Positions 8,136-18,291 of a DNA stretch of 64,000 bases are shown one piece after another. Every line of letters starts with the position of its first letter. The stretch's first letter is position 1. This DNA is from PALSA-612 sp964595575 (GTDB lineage: Bacteria > Actinomycetota > Thermoleophilia > Gaiellales > Gaiellaceae), in contig CAZQRA010000005.1 in assembly GCA_964595575.1 (NCBI GenBank), forward strand, positions 29,626-93,625, in the 5' to 3' direction. The notes below the pieces were generated by a model. The model did no database searches, was not told where the DNA came from, and saw only the letters and a program-made list of their open reading frames with translations. Made by a program: the position numbers and the translations under genes.

Positions 8136-8914
8136 GGGCCCAGTGTAGCCGTGAGCAGGCGAGGATCGTCCATCACCACCCCGTCCACGCCGGCCGCGAG
8201 CACCCGCCTCAAGGTCTTCTCGTCGTTGACCGTCCAGGCGAGGACAGCCGCCCCCTCGGCGTGGCAGCGGCCGACGACAGCCGGCGAGACCACGCTGTGG
8301 TGGAGGCAGGCCACCTTCGCCCCGGCCCTCCGTAGGAGGGATCCCACGCGGAGGGGAAGGATGCGGCGGGCGAGCGTGGCCCCCGCCGCCGCCGCCGGCC
8401 GCAGCGGGGAGCGGCCGACGAGGCCCAGCCGGTCGCAGGGGTAGGTCCGGGCCAGCGTCAGACGCGGCTCCAGCCGGGCTAGACGACGGAGGATGGCCGT
8501 CGAGCAGGAGGAGGCGATGACGCCGGCGGAGGGCCGGTGACGGCGGAGGACCTGGGCGAGCTCGCTCTCGTAGCCCGGCCTCTTGATGTCGAGGTGGATC
8601 CCCGTCTCCGGCGAGCGCTCGTGGAGGAAGGCCAGGGCCTCGTCCAAGGTGGTAAGCTCGGGCACGAGGCGGCGGAGCTCGGGCAGCCGCAGCCGCTCCA
8701 GGCTGGACGACCCCCGGCCGTCGTCCCTAGGCAGACGCTGGGTGCCGTGGTGGAGGACGATGGTGCCATCGGCGAGGGCGACGACGTCCACCTCCACCAG
8801 GTCGGCGCCGGCGGCGACCCCGGCGGCGATGGCCTCGAGGGTGTTCTCAGGGGCGAGGGCCGCCGCGCCCCGATGGCCGATGGCAAGGGGACGGCGGGCG
8901 AGGAGACGGTGCAC
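8132..8914 (-). CDS. Glycerophosphodiester phosphodiesterase
   Basis: 260 residues of the GDPD family, with no signal peptide. Motifs: GHRGAAALAPENTLEAI (catalytic His, residues about 14-30), EVDVVALADGTIVLHH (metal Glu/Asp and second His) and HLDIKRPG. It hydrolyses deacylated phospholipids to glycerol-3-phosphate and an alcohol. The GTG at 8914 is chosen because it lies 7 nt after a GATACT -10-like box; the frame is open far upstream but without homology. It heads the operon GDPD - L,D-transpeptidase - ccmH - ccdA. Confidence 0.88.
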   Translation of the reverse strand: MHRLLARRPLAIGHRGAAALAPENTLEAIAAGVAAGADLVEVDVVALADGTIVLHHGTQRLPRDDGRGSSSLERLRLPELRRLVPELTTLDEALAFLHERSPETGIHLDIKRPGYESELAQVLRRHRPSAGVIASSCSTAILRRLARLEPRLTLARTYPCDRLGLVGRSPLRPAAAAGATLARRILPLRVGSLLRRAGAKVACLHHSVVSPAVVGRCHAEGAAVLAWTVNDEKTLRRVLAAGVDGVVMDDPRLLTATLGP

Positions 8915-8921
8915 GCCTCCC

Positions 8922-8927
8922 AGTATC
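8922..8927 (-). promoter_or_regulatory. -10-like GATACT for the GDPD operon
   Basis: GATACT ends 7 nt before the GTG at 8914. It is a slightly weaker match than the TANNNT boxes of other genes here, but sits at the same spacing. Confidence 0.35.
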
Positions 8928-8989
8928 GCTGCCCCGTCAAGGGATCGCCCAGGAGAGCGAACGACGACCTTCCCGGGCGAGAGGCGCTC

Positions 8990-8995
8990 TACACT
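8990..8995 (+). promoter_or_regulatory. -10 box TACACT for the membrane protein at 9006
   Basis: TACACT lies 10 nt before the GTG at 9006, giving a leader of only a few bases. Confidence 0.4.
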
Positions 8996-9005
8996 GAGAC
9001 AGCCC

Positions 9006-9524
9006 GTGGAGCCGTCCGACCCCTCCTCCCCGACCGCAGGCCGGACTCGCGCCTCTCCCCCCGTCCCCCCGCCGCGGCCGAGCTCTCCCTTCCCAGGCGA
9101 CCTGGGAGCGAGCAGGCCGAGCGCCTGGACCGTGGCCGGTCGGCTCCACTGGGTGGCGGGCCTCGTTCTCTGCCTCTCCCCGTTCATGGGCTGGTACTCG
9201 GGGCGCGCAGAGCAAGGTCCCAGCATCGCCGTGCTGGGCTGGAACACAGGCGCCCTGGGCAAGCTCGTCTTCCTGGCCGGCCTGGCGGTGGTCGTCCTCG
9301 CCGCCGTGCGATCCCTGGGGATCGAGCTTCCCCGCAGCCTGCCCGAGGGCGTGCTCGTGGTCGCCCTGGGGACGCTTGCCACCACCCTCGTCCTCATCCG
9401 CGTGGTCTCCGTCCCCGACGTCCTGGTCGGCACCGGAGAGCGGGCTGCGGGCCTGTGGGTAGCCCTCGTCGCCGGCTTGGCCGTGATCGTCTGCGGGCTT
9501 CTGCGAGCAGGAGAGGAGCTGTAG
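9006..9524 (+). CDS. Membrane protein of unknown function, four predicted spans
   Basis: 172 residues: a proline/serine-rich cytoplasmic N terminus (1-45) and then about four hydrophobic segments (LHWVAGLVLCLSPFMGWYSG, LVFLAGLAVVVLAAV, LVVALGTLATTLVLIRVV, LWVALVAGLAVIVCGLL). I do not recognise the family. The start is GTG 9006, next to a -10 box; an upstream open frame to 8583 is antisense to the GDPD gene. Its 3' end overlaps the convergent PAP2 gene by 131 nt, so one of the two C termini may be over-extended. Confidence 0.65.
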   Translation: MEPSDPSSPTAGRTRASPPVPPPRPSSPFPGDLGASRPSAWTVAGRLHWVAGLVLCLSPFMGWYSGRAEQGPSIAVLGWNTGALGKLVFLAGLAVVVLAAVRSLGIELPRSLPEGVLVVALGTLATTLVLIRVVSVPDVLVGTGERAAGLWVALVAGLAVIVCGLLRAGEEL

Positions 9525-9996
9525 CGCCGAGGAGGCCGAAGGCGGCCCCGCCCACGGCGTCCAGCGGGTAGTGGACGCCCACGTACACGCGCGAGAAGGC
9601 GACGGCGGCGGCAAGGAGGAAGAGGGGGAGAGCGGCCCAGGGGAAGAAGCGAGCGAGGACGAGGGCGGCGGCGAAGCTGGAGGCCGCATGCCCGGAGGGA
9701 AAGGAGGAGCTCCCGGGGACGGCGACCAGGGGGTCGATGCCCGGCAGGTCGCGGGGCGGCCGGGGCCGGCCCACCGCCGCCTTGACCGTCTGCTCGAGCA
9801 GCGCGGCGACGAGGAGCGAGGCGGCCACGGTGGCGAAGACGGACGGTCGGCGCGAGAGAGCGGAGGCGACCAGGGCGAGAGCGAGCCAGAGGGCGCCGTA
9901 CCCTCCGGCGTGGGAGAGCACGATGAACACGGGGTCGAGCCAAGGCGTCCGCTGGTCGACCACCCACTGGAGAGCCTGCCGATCGAGCTCGCTCAG
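9394..9996 (-). CDS. PAP2-superfamily phosphatase
   Basis: About 200 residues with five or six membrane spans and the three PAP2 motifs: KAAVGRPRPPRD (motif 1), PSGHAASSF (motif 2) and SRVYVGVHYPLDAVGG (motif 3 with catalytic His). Likely a membrane lipid-phosphate or undecaprenyl-pyrophosphate phosphatase. No ATG is available; the best start is a CTG at 9996 that overlaps the upstream TGA stop (CTGA), giving LSELDRQALQWVV, or a GTG 11 codons later. The tail after the last span is arginine-rich and overlaps the convergent gene. Confidence 0.85.
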   Translation of the reverse strand: MSELDRQALQWVVDQRTPWLDPVFIVLSHAGGYGALWLALALVASALSRRPSVFATVAASLLVAALLEQTVKAAVGRPRPPRDLPGIDPLVAVPGSSSFPSGHAASSFAAALVLARFFPWAALPLFLLAAAVAFSRVYVGVHYPLDAVGGAAFGLLGATAPLLLAEARRRSRPSRRRGLPTGPQPALRCRPGRRGRRPRG

Positions 9997-10226
9997 GGCC
10001 GGGGGGCGGTGACGGTGACGGTCACGGTACGGGTGGCGGGGAGCGGAAGGAGCGTGCGCACCTCTTCCTGGCGAGGGCCGGGGACGGGGTTGTCCTCGAG
10101 AGCCTGGCCCAGGGCCACCCCCAGCGCGAACACCGCCGCCACCACCAGGAAGCGGACGAGGGCGAGGTAGAGCCGCCGGCGGCGAGCCCGGCGTCGACGC
10201 CGCCTCGACTCGGGCACGACGATCAC
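9993..10226 (-). CDS. Small single-span membrane protein, unknown function
   Basis: 77 residues: a strongly basic N terminus (ESRRRRRRARRRR), one membrane helix (LVRFLVVAAVFALGVALG) and an extracytoplasmic tail ending in alternating TVTVTVT. The GTG at 10226 overlaps the upstream stop (GTGA), and the stop overlaps the PAP2 start. The tight coupling on both sides supports translation, but I recognise no family. Confidence 0.6.
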   Translation of the reverse strand: MIVVPESRRRRRRARRRRLYLALVRFLVVAAVFALGVALGQALEDNPVPGPRQEEVRTLLPLPATRTVTVTVTAPRP

Positions 10227-10537
10227 GGGCGGTAGTCGCGAGCCGCCCGGGAGTAGAGGTAGAAGGCGGCATCGGCGGCGCTGGCTGCCCAGGGGACCCA
10301 CGCGGACCCGGGGCAGCGCTCGGCGATCGCCTGCCTCGTCCAGCGCTCGCTTCCCTCGTACAGGCGGGCGAGCTCGGCCAACGTGAAGGGCCCCCCCAGG
10401 CGGCGGCGAAGCTCCTCGGTCACTGCCTCTACCGGCTCGCGCAGGGTCTCCTCGGCGCCCTCTGCCCGTGCCTCCTCCTGGAGGCGCCGGTAGCCTTCCT
10501 GCCACTGCTGGCGCGCGAGCTCGACTGGCGTCTGCAC
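10223..10537 (-). CDS. Soluble protein of unknown function
   Basis: 104 residues, helical and charged (QTPVELARQQWQEGYRRLQEEARA), followed by a region with PFTLAELARLYEGSERWTRQAI and an aromatic C terminus AFYLYSRAARDYRP. No family recognised. The GTG at 10537 is the first in-frame start after the DUF501 stop (11 nt gap); longer frames lie inside DUF501. It is linked to the next gene by a GTGA overlap. Confidence 0.6.
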   Translation of the reverse strand: MQTPVELARQQWQEGYRRLQEEARAEGAEETLREPVEAVTEELRRRLGGPFTLAELARLYEGSERWTRQAIAERCPGSAWVPWAASAADAAFYLYSRAARDYRP

Positions 10538-10548
10538 CCGGGCCGATG

Positions 10549-11049
10549 CTACTCGGTGCAGCAGCCCTCCTCGGGCCACAGGGGAGCGACCTGGGAGAGG
10601 ATGCGCTCGCCCAGCAGGTAGCCGGGGCGAGCCAAGGCGTAGGCCACGTGGGCGTGGAGGCACTTGAGGCGACTGGGCGCCCGGGCCCCTCCGATGCCGA
10701 GGTCGAGGGAGACCCCCCCGTCGACCCCCAACCGGCCTTGGGCCAACGCCCGGCGGAGGGCCCGCTGCTCGGCCGTGGCCCGGGCCAGGCTTGCTGCCAG
10801 CTCGGCGTCCTCGGCCACGAGGGCGCTCCAGCGCTCCACCCCGCCTTCTGCCTCCAGCCGAGCCACCGCCGCCACCAGGCGAGGGCAGGTGAGGTAGTAG
10901 GTGGTGGGAAACGGCTCCCCGACCTGGTCGTAGGGGTCCTGCTCGGTGACCGCCGGCCGGCCGAACGGGCAGCGTACCGCCACCCGCCGAAGGGCACGGG
11001 GAGGTCGGCCGATCTGTCGCTCCACGAGGGCGCGGTCGCGGGCGTCCAC
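10549..11049 (-). CDS. DUF501 domain protein
   Basis: 166 residues matching the actinobacterial DUF501 family: AVRCPFGRPAVTEQDPYDQVGEPFPTTYYLTCP near residues 24-56 (key residues C, P, EQ, PTTYYLTCP), then a CLHAHVAYALA segment and a C-terminal CC pair. The function is unknown. In actinobacteria DUF501 commonly sits beside an FtsB/DivIC-like gene and enolase, as here (ftsB-like at 11085, enolase at 16223). The conserved cysteines could bind metal; this is speculation. Confidence 0.88.
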   Translation of the reverse strand: MDARDRALVERQIGRPPRALRRVAVRCPFGRPAVTEQDPYDQVGEPFPTTYYLTCPRLVAAVARLEAEGGVERWSALVAEDAELAASLARATAEQRALRRALAQGRLGVDGGVSLDLGIGGARAPSRLKCLHAHVAYALARPGYLLGERILSQVAPLWPEEGCCTE

Positions 11050-11084
11050 CCGCCTAGAGTAGCCCCGTCCAGGAGCAGCCCCGC

Positions 11085-11414
11085 CTAGCGGTCGCCGAGG
11101 GCTGCGCGAGTCTTCCTCCAGGCCTCCACGCCCTTGACGATGAAGAGCCTCTCCCCTGGGCGGACGAGCCCCAGCCGCCTGGCCGCCCGCAGGAGTGTGG
11201 CTCCGCTCTCGTCCAGGGCGAGGCGCTCCTCCAGCCGCCTCTTCTCCCGCTCGAGCGCCCGGACCTCCGCTCGGCGCTGGTCGAGCGCCCGGCCGGCCTC
11301 GAGGTAGGCCCGCACCGGTCGGTAGTAGAGGAGGCCGACGAGGGCGAGGCCGACGACCGCCGCCACGAGGACGCGGCGGCGGAGGCGGGGTCGGCGCGAT
11401 CGCGGGCGGGCCAT
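11085..11414 (-). CDS. Septum formation initiator family protein (FtsB/DivIC-like)
   Basis: 109 residues with a basic cytoplasmic N terminus, one membrane span (VLVAAVVGLALVGLLYY), a coiled coil (RRAEVRALEREKRRLEERLA) and the family's short C-terminal cap (RRLGLVRPGERLFIV). FtsB/DivIC proteins join FtsL and FtsQ in the divisome outside the membrane. It is placed between DUF501 and pyruvate kinase, 37 nt after the latter. Confidence 0.85.
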   Translation of the reverse strand: MARPRSRRPRLRRRVLVAAVVGLALVGLLYYRPVRAYLEAGRALDQRRAEVRALEREKRRLEERLALDESGATLLRAARRLGLVRPGERLFIVKGVEAWRKTRAALGDR

Positions 11415-11451
11415 CGGCCTCCGCTTCGCCCCCGGCCGCCCCCCTCCTTCC

Positions 11452-12845
11452 CTAGAGGGCTTCCACCTTGATGACGTTGGTGGAGCCGGGGACGTTGACG
11501 TGGGTGCCCGCGGTGATGACCACTCGCTCCCCGGGCTCGGCCAGGCCGGCGGAGCGCACCGCCTCCAGGGAGAGCGCCCACAGGTCCTCCACGTCCCGCC
11601 CCTCCCGGACGACCAGGGGGACGACCCCCCATTCCAAGGCCAGGCGACAGGCCACCCGCTCCTGGTGGGTGATGGCGGCGATGGCTCGGCGGGGTCGGAG
11701 ACGGGCGACGATGTTGGCCATGCGCCCGGTGTAGGTGGTGACCACGAGGAGGGCGGCGCCCAGGATCTCGGCCAGGTCGCAGGCGGCGTGGGAAATGGCC
11801 TCGCTCACGCTCGCAGCCTGTCCCCGCTCCAGGCCGTGGCGGTGGCCGAGACTGGGCTCGACGGCGCGGGCGATGACGTCCATGTAGCGCACCGCCTCCA
11901 CCGGGTACTCGCCCACCGCCGTCTCCTCGGACAGCATGAGCGCCGAGGTGCCGTCGAGGACGGCATTGGCTACGTCGCTCGCCTCCGCCCGGGTCGGCTC
12001 GGGGGCGTGGAGCATGGACTCGAGCATCTGGGTAGCGGTGATCACCGGTCGAGCCCGCTCGAGGGCCGTCTGGATGATCCGCTTCTGGAGCAGCGGCACG
12101 TCGGCGGGCCCGATCTCGACGCCCAGGTCGCCGCGGGCCACCATGACCGCGTCGGCCGCCTCCACGATCGCCGCCAAGCGCTGCACGGCCTCCCTCTTCT
12201 CGATCTTGGCGATGACCTGGGCCGAGGAGCCGGCCTCCTCCAGCCGGCGGCGCAGGTCGAGCACGTCCCCGGGCGAGCGGACGAGGGAGAGGGCCACGTA
12301 GTCGACGCCCAGATCGAGCGAGAAGCCGAGATCGGCCACGTCCTTGTCGGTCAACGAGGGGATGGGGAGGGATACCCCGGGCAGGTTCACGCCCTTGTGG
12401 CTCTCGACTAGCCCCCCGCCGACACGGTGCAGGTCGCCCGCCCCCGCTCCACCCGTTCCACCCGCAGCCGCACGTGACCGTCGTCGATGAGGACGTCGTG
12501 GCCGGGAGCGAGCACCGATCCCACCGCCTCGGGGACGATGGGGACGTCCACCGTGCCCTCGACGCCCACCACCACCTCGTCGCCCCGCTGCAGCCGGAGC
12601 GGAGACGGCAGGTCGCCGACCCGAAGCTTCGGCCCCTGGAGGTCGGCGACGAGGGCGAGGGGGCGCCCGCAGGCCCGTCCCACCTCGCGCACCCGCGCTG
12701 CCCAGCGAGCGTGCTCCTCCCAGCTTCCGTGCGAGAGGTTGAGGCGGGCGGCGTCCATGCCTGCCTCTGCCAGCTCCCCGACGAGGTCGGCGGAGGCAGG
12801 CCCCAGGGTAGCGACGATCTTGGTGCGGCGCACGCGGGCGGCCAC
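11452..12845 (-). CDS. pyk: Pyruvate kinase, split by a -1 frameshift at 12412-12417
   Basis: Two frames together make one full-length pyruvate kinase. Frame 1 (12845-12408) gives the N terminus RRTKIVATLGPAS and NLSHGS plus the B-domain start, ending CTVSAGG then TAG. A second frame continues without loss at LVESHKGVNLPG and runs to 11452, with KIEKREAV, MVARGDLGVEI, ITATQMLESM and the C-terminal domain. The break is at a GGGGGGC run directly followed by TAG on the coding strand: one extra G, or a -1 slip on G-GGG-GGC, restores the exact family sequence. A homopolymer sequencing error is the simplest reading. The GTG start is 6 nt after a TACCCT -10 box. Confidence 0.85.
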
Positions 12846-12851
12846 TGAGCC

Positions 12852-12857
12852 AGGGTA
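12852..12857 (-). promoter_or_regulatory. -10 box TACCCT for pyruvate kinase
   Basis: TACCCT ends 6 nt before the GTG at 12845, indicating a separate leaderless promoter inside the long minus-strand gene run. Confidence 0.4.
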
Positions 12858-12925
12858 GCGAGAAGGATGAAGGTGCGACCTGCCGCGGCCCGGAGAGCGC
12901 CGTCGGCCGCCTCGGAGGACGCACG

Positions 12926-14368
12926 CTAGGCCGCCACCCGTCCGTTCCTTCGCATCCTGGCCCGGGAGACGGCGGCCAGCTTGTTCGTGGCATCGAGGGC
13001 GGCCACCTTGTAGGCCTCGGCCAGGGTGGGGTAGTTGAACACCGCCTCCACCAGGAAGTCGACCGTCGTCCCCGCCGCCATCATGGCTTGGCCGATGTGG
13101 ACGAGCTCGGTCGCCCCCGTGCCGAAGACGTGCACGCCCAGGATGGTTCGCTCCTCGGCGTGGACGAGGAGCTTGAGGAGCCCCACCTCCTGGCCCAAGA
13201 TCGTGGAGCGGGCCAGCTCCCGGTGGCGGGCGAGGCCGACCTCGTAGGGTACGGCCTCGTCGGTGAGGCTCTCCTCGGTCCTGCCCACGAAGCTGATTTC
13301 GGGGATGGCGTAGATGCCGATCGGGACGAGCTCGGGGAAGGGGCGCGCGGCCACGCCGAAGGCGTAGCAGGCAGCCAGCCGCCCCTCCTCCATAGCGGTG
13401 GCCGCCAGGGTGGGAAACCCGATCACGTCCCCGGCCGCGAAGATGTGCTTGACGCAGGTGCGGTACCTGTCGTCAACGGCGATCCGGCCCCGCTCGTCGG
13501 CCGCGAGTCCCGCTCGCTCCAAGTCGAGCTCCTCGGTAGCGCCCTGCCGCCCGGCCGAGTAGAGCACGGCGTCGGCCAGGATGCAGGTCCCGCTCTCCAG
13601 AATCGTCATCGTCCCTTCAGGACATCGCTCCACCGCCGTCACCCGCTCCCGGAAGCGGAAGGAGACGCCGAGGTCGCGCATGTGGTACTGGAGCGCCTCC
13701 ACGATCTGGAGGTCGCAGAAGTCGAGCAGCCGCTCCCGCGCCTCGATCACCGTCACCTTGGTGCCCAAGGCAGCGAAGGTCGAGGCGTACTCGATCCCGA
13801 TCACCCCGCCGCCGACGACGACGAGGGAGGAGGGGATGCGGTCGATCTCGAGCAGGCCGTCCGAGTCCAGGATGGTCCTGTCGTCGAACTCGACCGTGGG
13901 CGGGCGGGCCGGCTTGGTGCCGGTCGCGACGAGGATGTAGCGGCCCCGCAGCCGGCGCTCCTCGCCGTGCCTGCCCACCACGACCAGGGTGTGGGGATCG
14001 AGGAAGCGGGCGGTGCCGATGACGATGGCGACGCGGTTGCGGGCGAGCTGGTGGTGGACGACGTCCATCTCCCGCTTGACCACCTCTTGCGTCCGCCACC
14101 GCAGGTCCTCGATCGTGATCTCGTCCTTCACCCGGTAGCTGGCCCCGTAGAGGGAGCGCTGGGTCAGCCCCGTCAGGTAGAGGGCGGCCTCGCGCAGGGT
14201 CTTGGAGGGGATGGTGCCCGTCCTCGTGCACACCCCTCCCACCCAGCGGGGCCGATCGATCACCGCCACCCGCTTTCCCAGCTTGGCGGCCTGGATCGCC
14301 GCCTTCTGCCCGGCCGGGCCGGAGCCGATGACGAGGAGGTCGTAGTCGTACCCGCGGGAAGAGCTCAC
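12926..14368 (-). CDS. sthA: Si-specific NAD(P)+ transhydrogenase
   Basis: 480 residues of the flavoprotein disulfide-reductase fold: FAD-binding GSGPAGQKAAIQAAKLGK at the N terminus, NAD(P)-binding VVGGGVIGIEYASTFAALG near 178, and the second FAD motif FAAGDVIGFPTLA. The redox-cysteine region reads GVCTRTGTIPSKTLREA, so only one of the two cysteines of dihydrolipoamide dehydrogenases is present. That is the hallmark of soluble transhydrogenase SthA, and TGTIPSKTLREA is close to its signature. It balances NADPH and NADH in the cytosol, which fits its place among glycolytic genes. Confidence 0.9.
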   Translation of the reverse strand: MSSSRGYDYDLLVIGSGPAGQKAAIQAAKLGKRVAVIDRPRWVGGVCTRTGTIPSKTLREAALYLTGLTQRSLYGASYRVKDEITIEDLRWRTQEVVKREMDVVHHQLARNRVAIVIGTARFLDPHTLVVVGRHGEERRLRGRYILVATGTKPARPPTVEFDDRTILDSDGLLEIDRIPSSLVVVGGGVIGIEYASTFAALGTKVTVIEARERLLDFCDLQIVEALQYHMRDLGVSFRFRERVTAVERCPEGTMTILESGTCILADAVLYSAGRQGATEELDLERAGLAADERGRIAVDDRYRTCVKHIFAAGDVIGFPTLAATAMEEGRLAACYAFGVAARPFPELVPIGIYAIPEISFVGRTEESLTDEAVPYEVGLARHRELARSTILGQEVGLLKLLVHAEERTILGVHVFGTGATELVHIGQAMMAAGTTVDFLVEAVFNYPTLAEAYKVAALDATNKLAAVSRARMRRNGRVAA

Positions 14369-14408
14369 GCCGCCGGTATCGGCCGCGACCAGGCCGGATT
14401 GAGCCTGC

Positions 14409-16211
14409 CTACCCGAGCTGGCGATCGAGGTTGAAGGCCGCGCTGATGAGGGCGAGGTGGGTGAAGGCCTGGGGGAAGTTGCCCAGGGCCTCCCCGGTGG
14501 GCCCGATCTCCTCCGAGTAGAGCCCCAGGTGGTTGGCGTACGTCAGCATCTTCTCGAAGGCAAGCCGAGCCTCCTCCAGCCGCCCTGCCCGGGCCAGGGC
14601 CTCCACGTACCAGAAGGAGCAGATCGAGAAGGTGCCCTCCTTCCCTGCCAGCCCGTCTGGCGAGGCCTCCACGTTGTAGCGGTGGACGAGGGAGTCGGAG
14701 ACGAGCTCCCTGCCGATGGCATCCAGGGTGGAGAGCCAGCGGGGATCGGTGGGGGCGACGAACTTGGTCAGGGGCATGAGGAGGAGCGAGGCGTCGAGCA
14801 CGTCGGCGTCGTAGCGCTGGACGAACGCCCGCCGGGTCTCGCTCCAGCCCCGATCCATGATCTGGTGGTAGATGGCGTCCCGGGCGGCGAGCCACCGCAC
14901 GAGATCGCCGGGGAGGCCGCGCTGGCGGGCGATGCGGATCGCTCGCTCCAAGGCCACCCAGCACATGAGCCGGGAGTAGGTGAAGTGCTTGCGGCCGCCC
15001 CGCACCTCCCAGATCCCCTCGTCCGCCTGGTCCCAGTGGTCACACACCCACTCCACCATGCGCACGAGGTCCATCCAGGCATCGTGGGAGATGGGGGCGC
15101 TGTACTTGTTGGCCAGGTAGACCGAGTCGATCAGCTCCCCGTAGATGTCGAGCTGGAGCTGGTGGGCGGCTGCGTTGCCTACCCGGACAGGACGCGAGCC
15201 GCGGTAGCCCTCCAGGTGGTCGAGGGTGGTCTCGGCCACGTCCACGCCCCCGTCCACGCGGTACAGGACCCGCAGGGGCCCGGCCGGGTGCTCGCTACCC
15301 TCTCGAAACCGATCGGTGAGCCAGGCGATGAAGGCCTGGGCCTCCTCGGTGAAGCCGAGCCTGAGGAGGGCGTACAGGGAGAAGGCGGCGTCGCGGATCC
15401 AGGTGTAGCGGTAGTCCCAGTTGCGGTCGCCTCCGATCGCCTCGGGCAGGCTGGTGGTGGGAGCGGCCACGATGGCCCCCGTGGGCCGGTAGGTGAGGAG
15501 CTTGAGGGTGAGGGCAGAGCGGTGGACCATCTCCCGCCAGCGGCCCCGGTAGCGCGACTGGGCAAGCCACCGCCGCCAGTAGCCGATAGTGTCCTCGAAG
15601 GCCTGCCTCGTCTCCCGCTCGGAGTAGGGATGGGGGACGTAGCCCTCTTCCGCTCGCTCGAGCACGAAGGTGGCGCTGTCCCCCGCCGTCAGCGCTAGCT
15701 CGGCGACGGCCCCTTGCTCCGTGCGCCTGAACCGGCAGGGCCCGTGCAGGGCCAGGCAGAGGCTGGGCGAGCGGAAGAGCACGCCGTGCTCGACCACCTC
15801 GGCTCGGTGAGCTTGGCGGCCGTAGTCGAAGCGGGGCTCGACCTCCACCCGGAAGACCATCTCCCCTCGCACCTGGACGAGTCGACGGACGAGCCGGTGC
15901 TTGTGAGCCTCCTCCCCGCTGGCGGCGATGGGCATGAAGTCCTCGACCTCCCCCACCCCCTGGGGATGGAGGAAGCGGGTGATGAGCACGTTCGTGTCCG
16001 GGAAGTAGAGCTGCTTCACGGCGTAGGGATCGTGGGCGGGGGCGATCCGGAAGTAGCCGCCCTTGCGCTTGTCCAGGATGGCCGCGAAGACGCTGGGGGA
16101 GTCGAAGCGGGGGCAGCAGTACCAGTCGATGGTGCCGTCGGTGCCGACCAAGGCCACCGTGTGGAGGTCTCCGATCACCCCGTGCTCGGCGATCGGGAGG
16201 TAGTCGCGCAC
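14409..16211 (-). CDS. Glycoside hydrolase family 15 protein (glucoamylase/trehalase-like)
   Basis: 600 residues in the layout of actinobacterial GH15 proteins: N-terminal beta-sandwich beginning DYLPIAEHGVIGDLHTVALV and GTIDWYCCPRFDSPSVFA, then an (alpha/alpha)6 barrel with GGDRNWDYRYTWIRDAAFSLYAL. The two catalytic glutamates are expected in DEGIWEVRG and GKEGTFSICSFW. No signal peptide is seen, so it acts in the cytoplasm. Mycobacterial relatives hydrolyse trehalose and others act on alpha-glucans; the substrate cannot be decided here. The GTG at 16211 follows the enolase stop by 11 nt. Confidence 0.88.
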   Translation of the reverse strand: MRDYLPIAEHGVIGDLHTVALVGTDGTIDWYCCPRFDSPSVFAAILDKRKGGYFRIAPAHDPYAVKQLYFPDTNVLITRFLHPQGVGEVEDFMPIAASGEEAHKHRLVRRLVQVRGEMVFRVEVEPRFDYGRQAHRAEVVEHGVLFRSPSLCLALHGPCRFRRTEQGAVAELALTAGDSATFVLERAEEGYVPHPYSERETRQAFEDTIGYWRRWLAQSRYRGRWREMVHRSALTLKLLTYRPTGAIVAAPTTSLPEAIGGDRNWDYRYTWIRDAAFSLYALLRLGFTEEAQAFIAWLTDRFREGSEHPAGPLRVLYRVDGGVDVAETTLDHLEGYRGSRPVRVGNAAAHQLQLDIYGELIDSVYLANKYSAPISHDAWMDLVRMVEWVCDHWDQADEGIWEVRGGRKHFTYSRLMCWVALERAIRIARQRGLPGDLVRWLAARDAIYHQIMDRGWSETRRAFVQRYDADVLDASLLLMPLTKFVAPTDPRWLSTLDAIGRELVSDSLVHRYNVEASPDGLAGKEGTFSICSFWYVEALARAGRLEEARLAFEKMLTYANHLGLYSEEIGPTGEALGNFPQAFTHLALISAAFNLDRQLG

Positions 16212-16222
16212 GGAGGGGGAGC

Positions 16223-17493
<1,271 letters not shown>

Positions 17494-17497
<4 letters not shown>

Positions 17498-18288
17498 CGT
17501 AAGCCCGCCTTGGCCCGATCGAAGTAGCGATCCTGCTCCTCCAGGGGGAGGTCGGCGAACCGGCGACCCTCGCTCTGGGCCAGCTCCTCTGCCCGCTCCA
17601 CCCGCTGCGCGAACCGCTGCGACGCCCGCCGCAGGGCAAGCTCGGGATCGACGTTGACCGCCCGGGCCACGTTCACGCAGGCAAAGAGGAGATCGCCCAC
17701 CTCCTCCAGGTGGCGCAGGCGAGGCTCGGTCTCGGGAGCGGCGGGAGGATCCTCGGCCAAGGCCTGCTCGAGCTCGCGGAGCTCGTCCCGAAGATCGGCC
17801 AGGGCCCCCGCCGCGTCGGGGTAGTCGAAGCCGAGGGCAGCCGCCCGCCGCTGCACCTTCCTGGCGTAGAGGAGGGCGGGCAGGGTCTCGGGCAGGGGGT
17901 GGAAGGGGCTCTCCCTCCCCTCCTCCTCCGCCTTCAGCTCCTCCCAGCGCCGGCGCACCCAGGCGGCGCTTCCGGCCTGGGCGGGACCGAAGACGTGGGG
18001 ATGACGGCGCACCAGCTTGGCGTGGACGCCGCGGACGACGGCCTCCAGGTCGCCTTCTCCCTGCTCGGACAGGAGCAGGGCTAGGAAGAACACCTGGTAG
18101 AGGAGGTCGCCCAGCTCGTCGGCGAGCTTGGCGGGGTCGCCGAGAAGCGCCGCGTCGGCCACCTCGTAGGCCTCCTCCACCGTGTGGGGCACGATGGTGA
18201 CGGCCGTCTGCTCTCGATCCCAGGGGCAGTCGCGGCGTAGCCGCTCGGTCAGCTGCTGGAGGTCGAGGAGGGCGTGGGGAAGGCTCAC
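17494..18288 (-). CDS. mazG: Nucleoside triphosphate pyrophosphohydrolase MazG
   Basis: 264 residues with two MazG repeats. The N-terminal one contains CPWDREQTAVTIVPHTVEEAYEV and DELGDLLYQVFF with the EExxE/ExxD metal-binding pattern; the second contains EEVGDLLFACVNVARA. It hydrolyses (d)NTPs to monophosphates, cleaning damaged nucleotides. The GTG start is 3 nt after the stop of the lipoprotein gene and its stop is coupled to enolase. Confidence 0.93.
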
Positions 18289-18291
18289 CGC

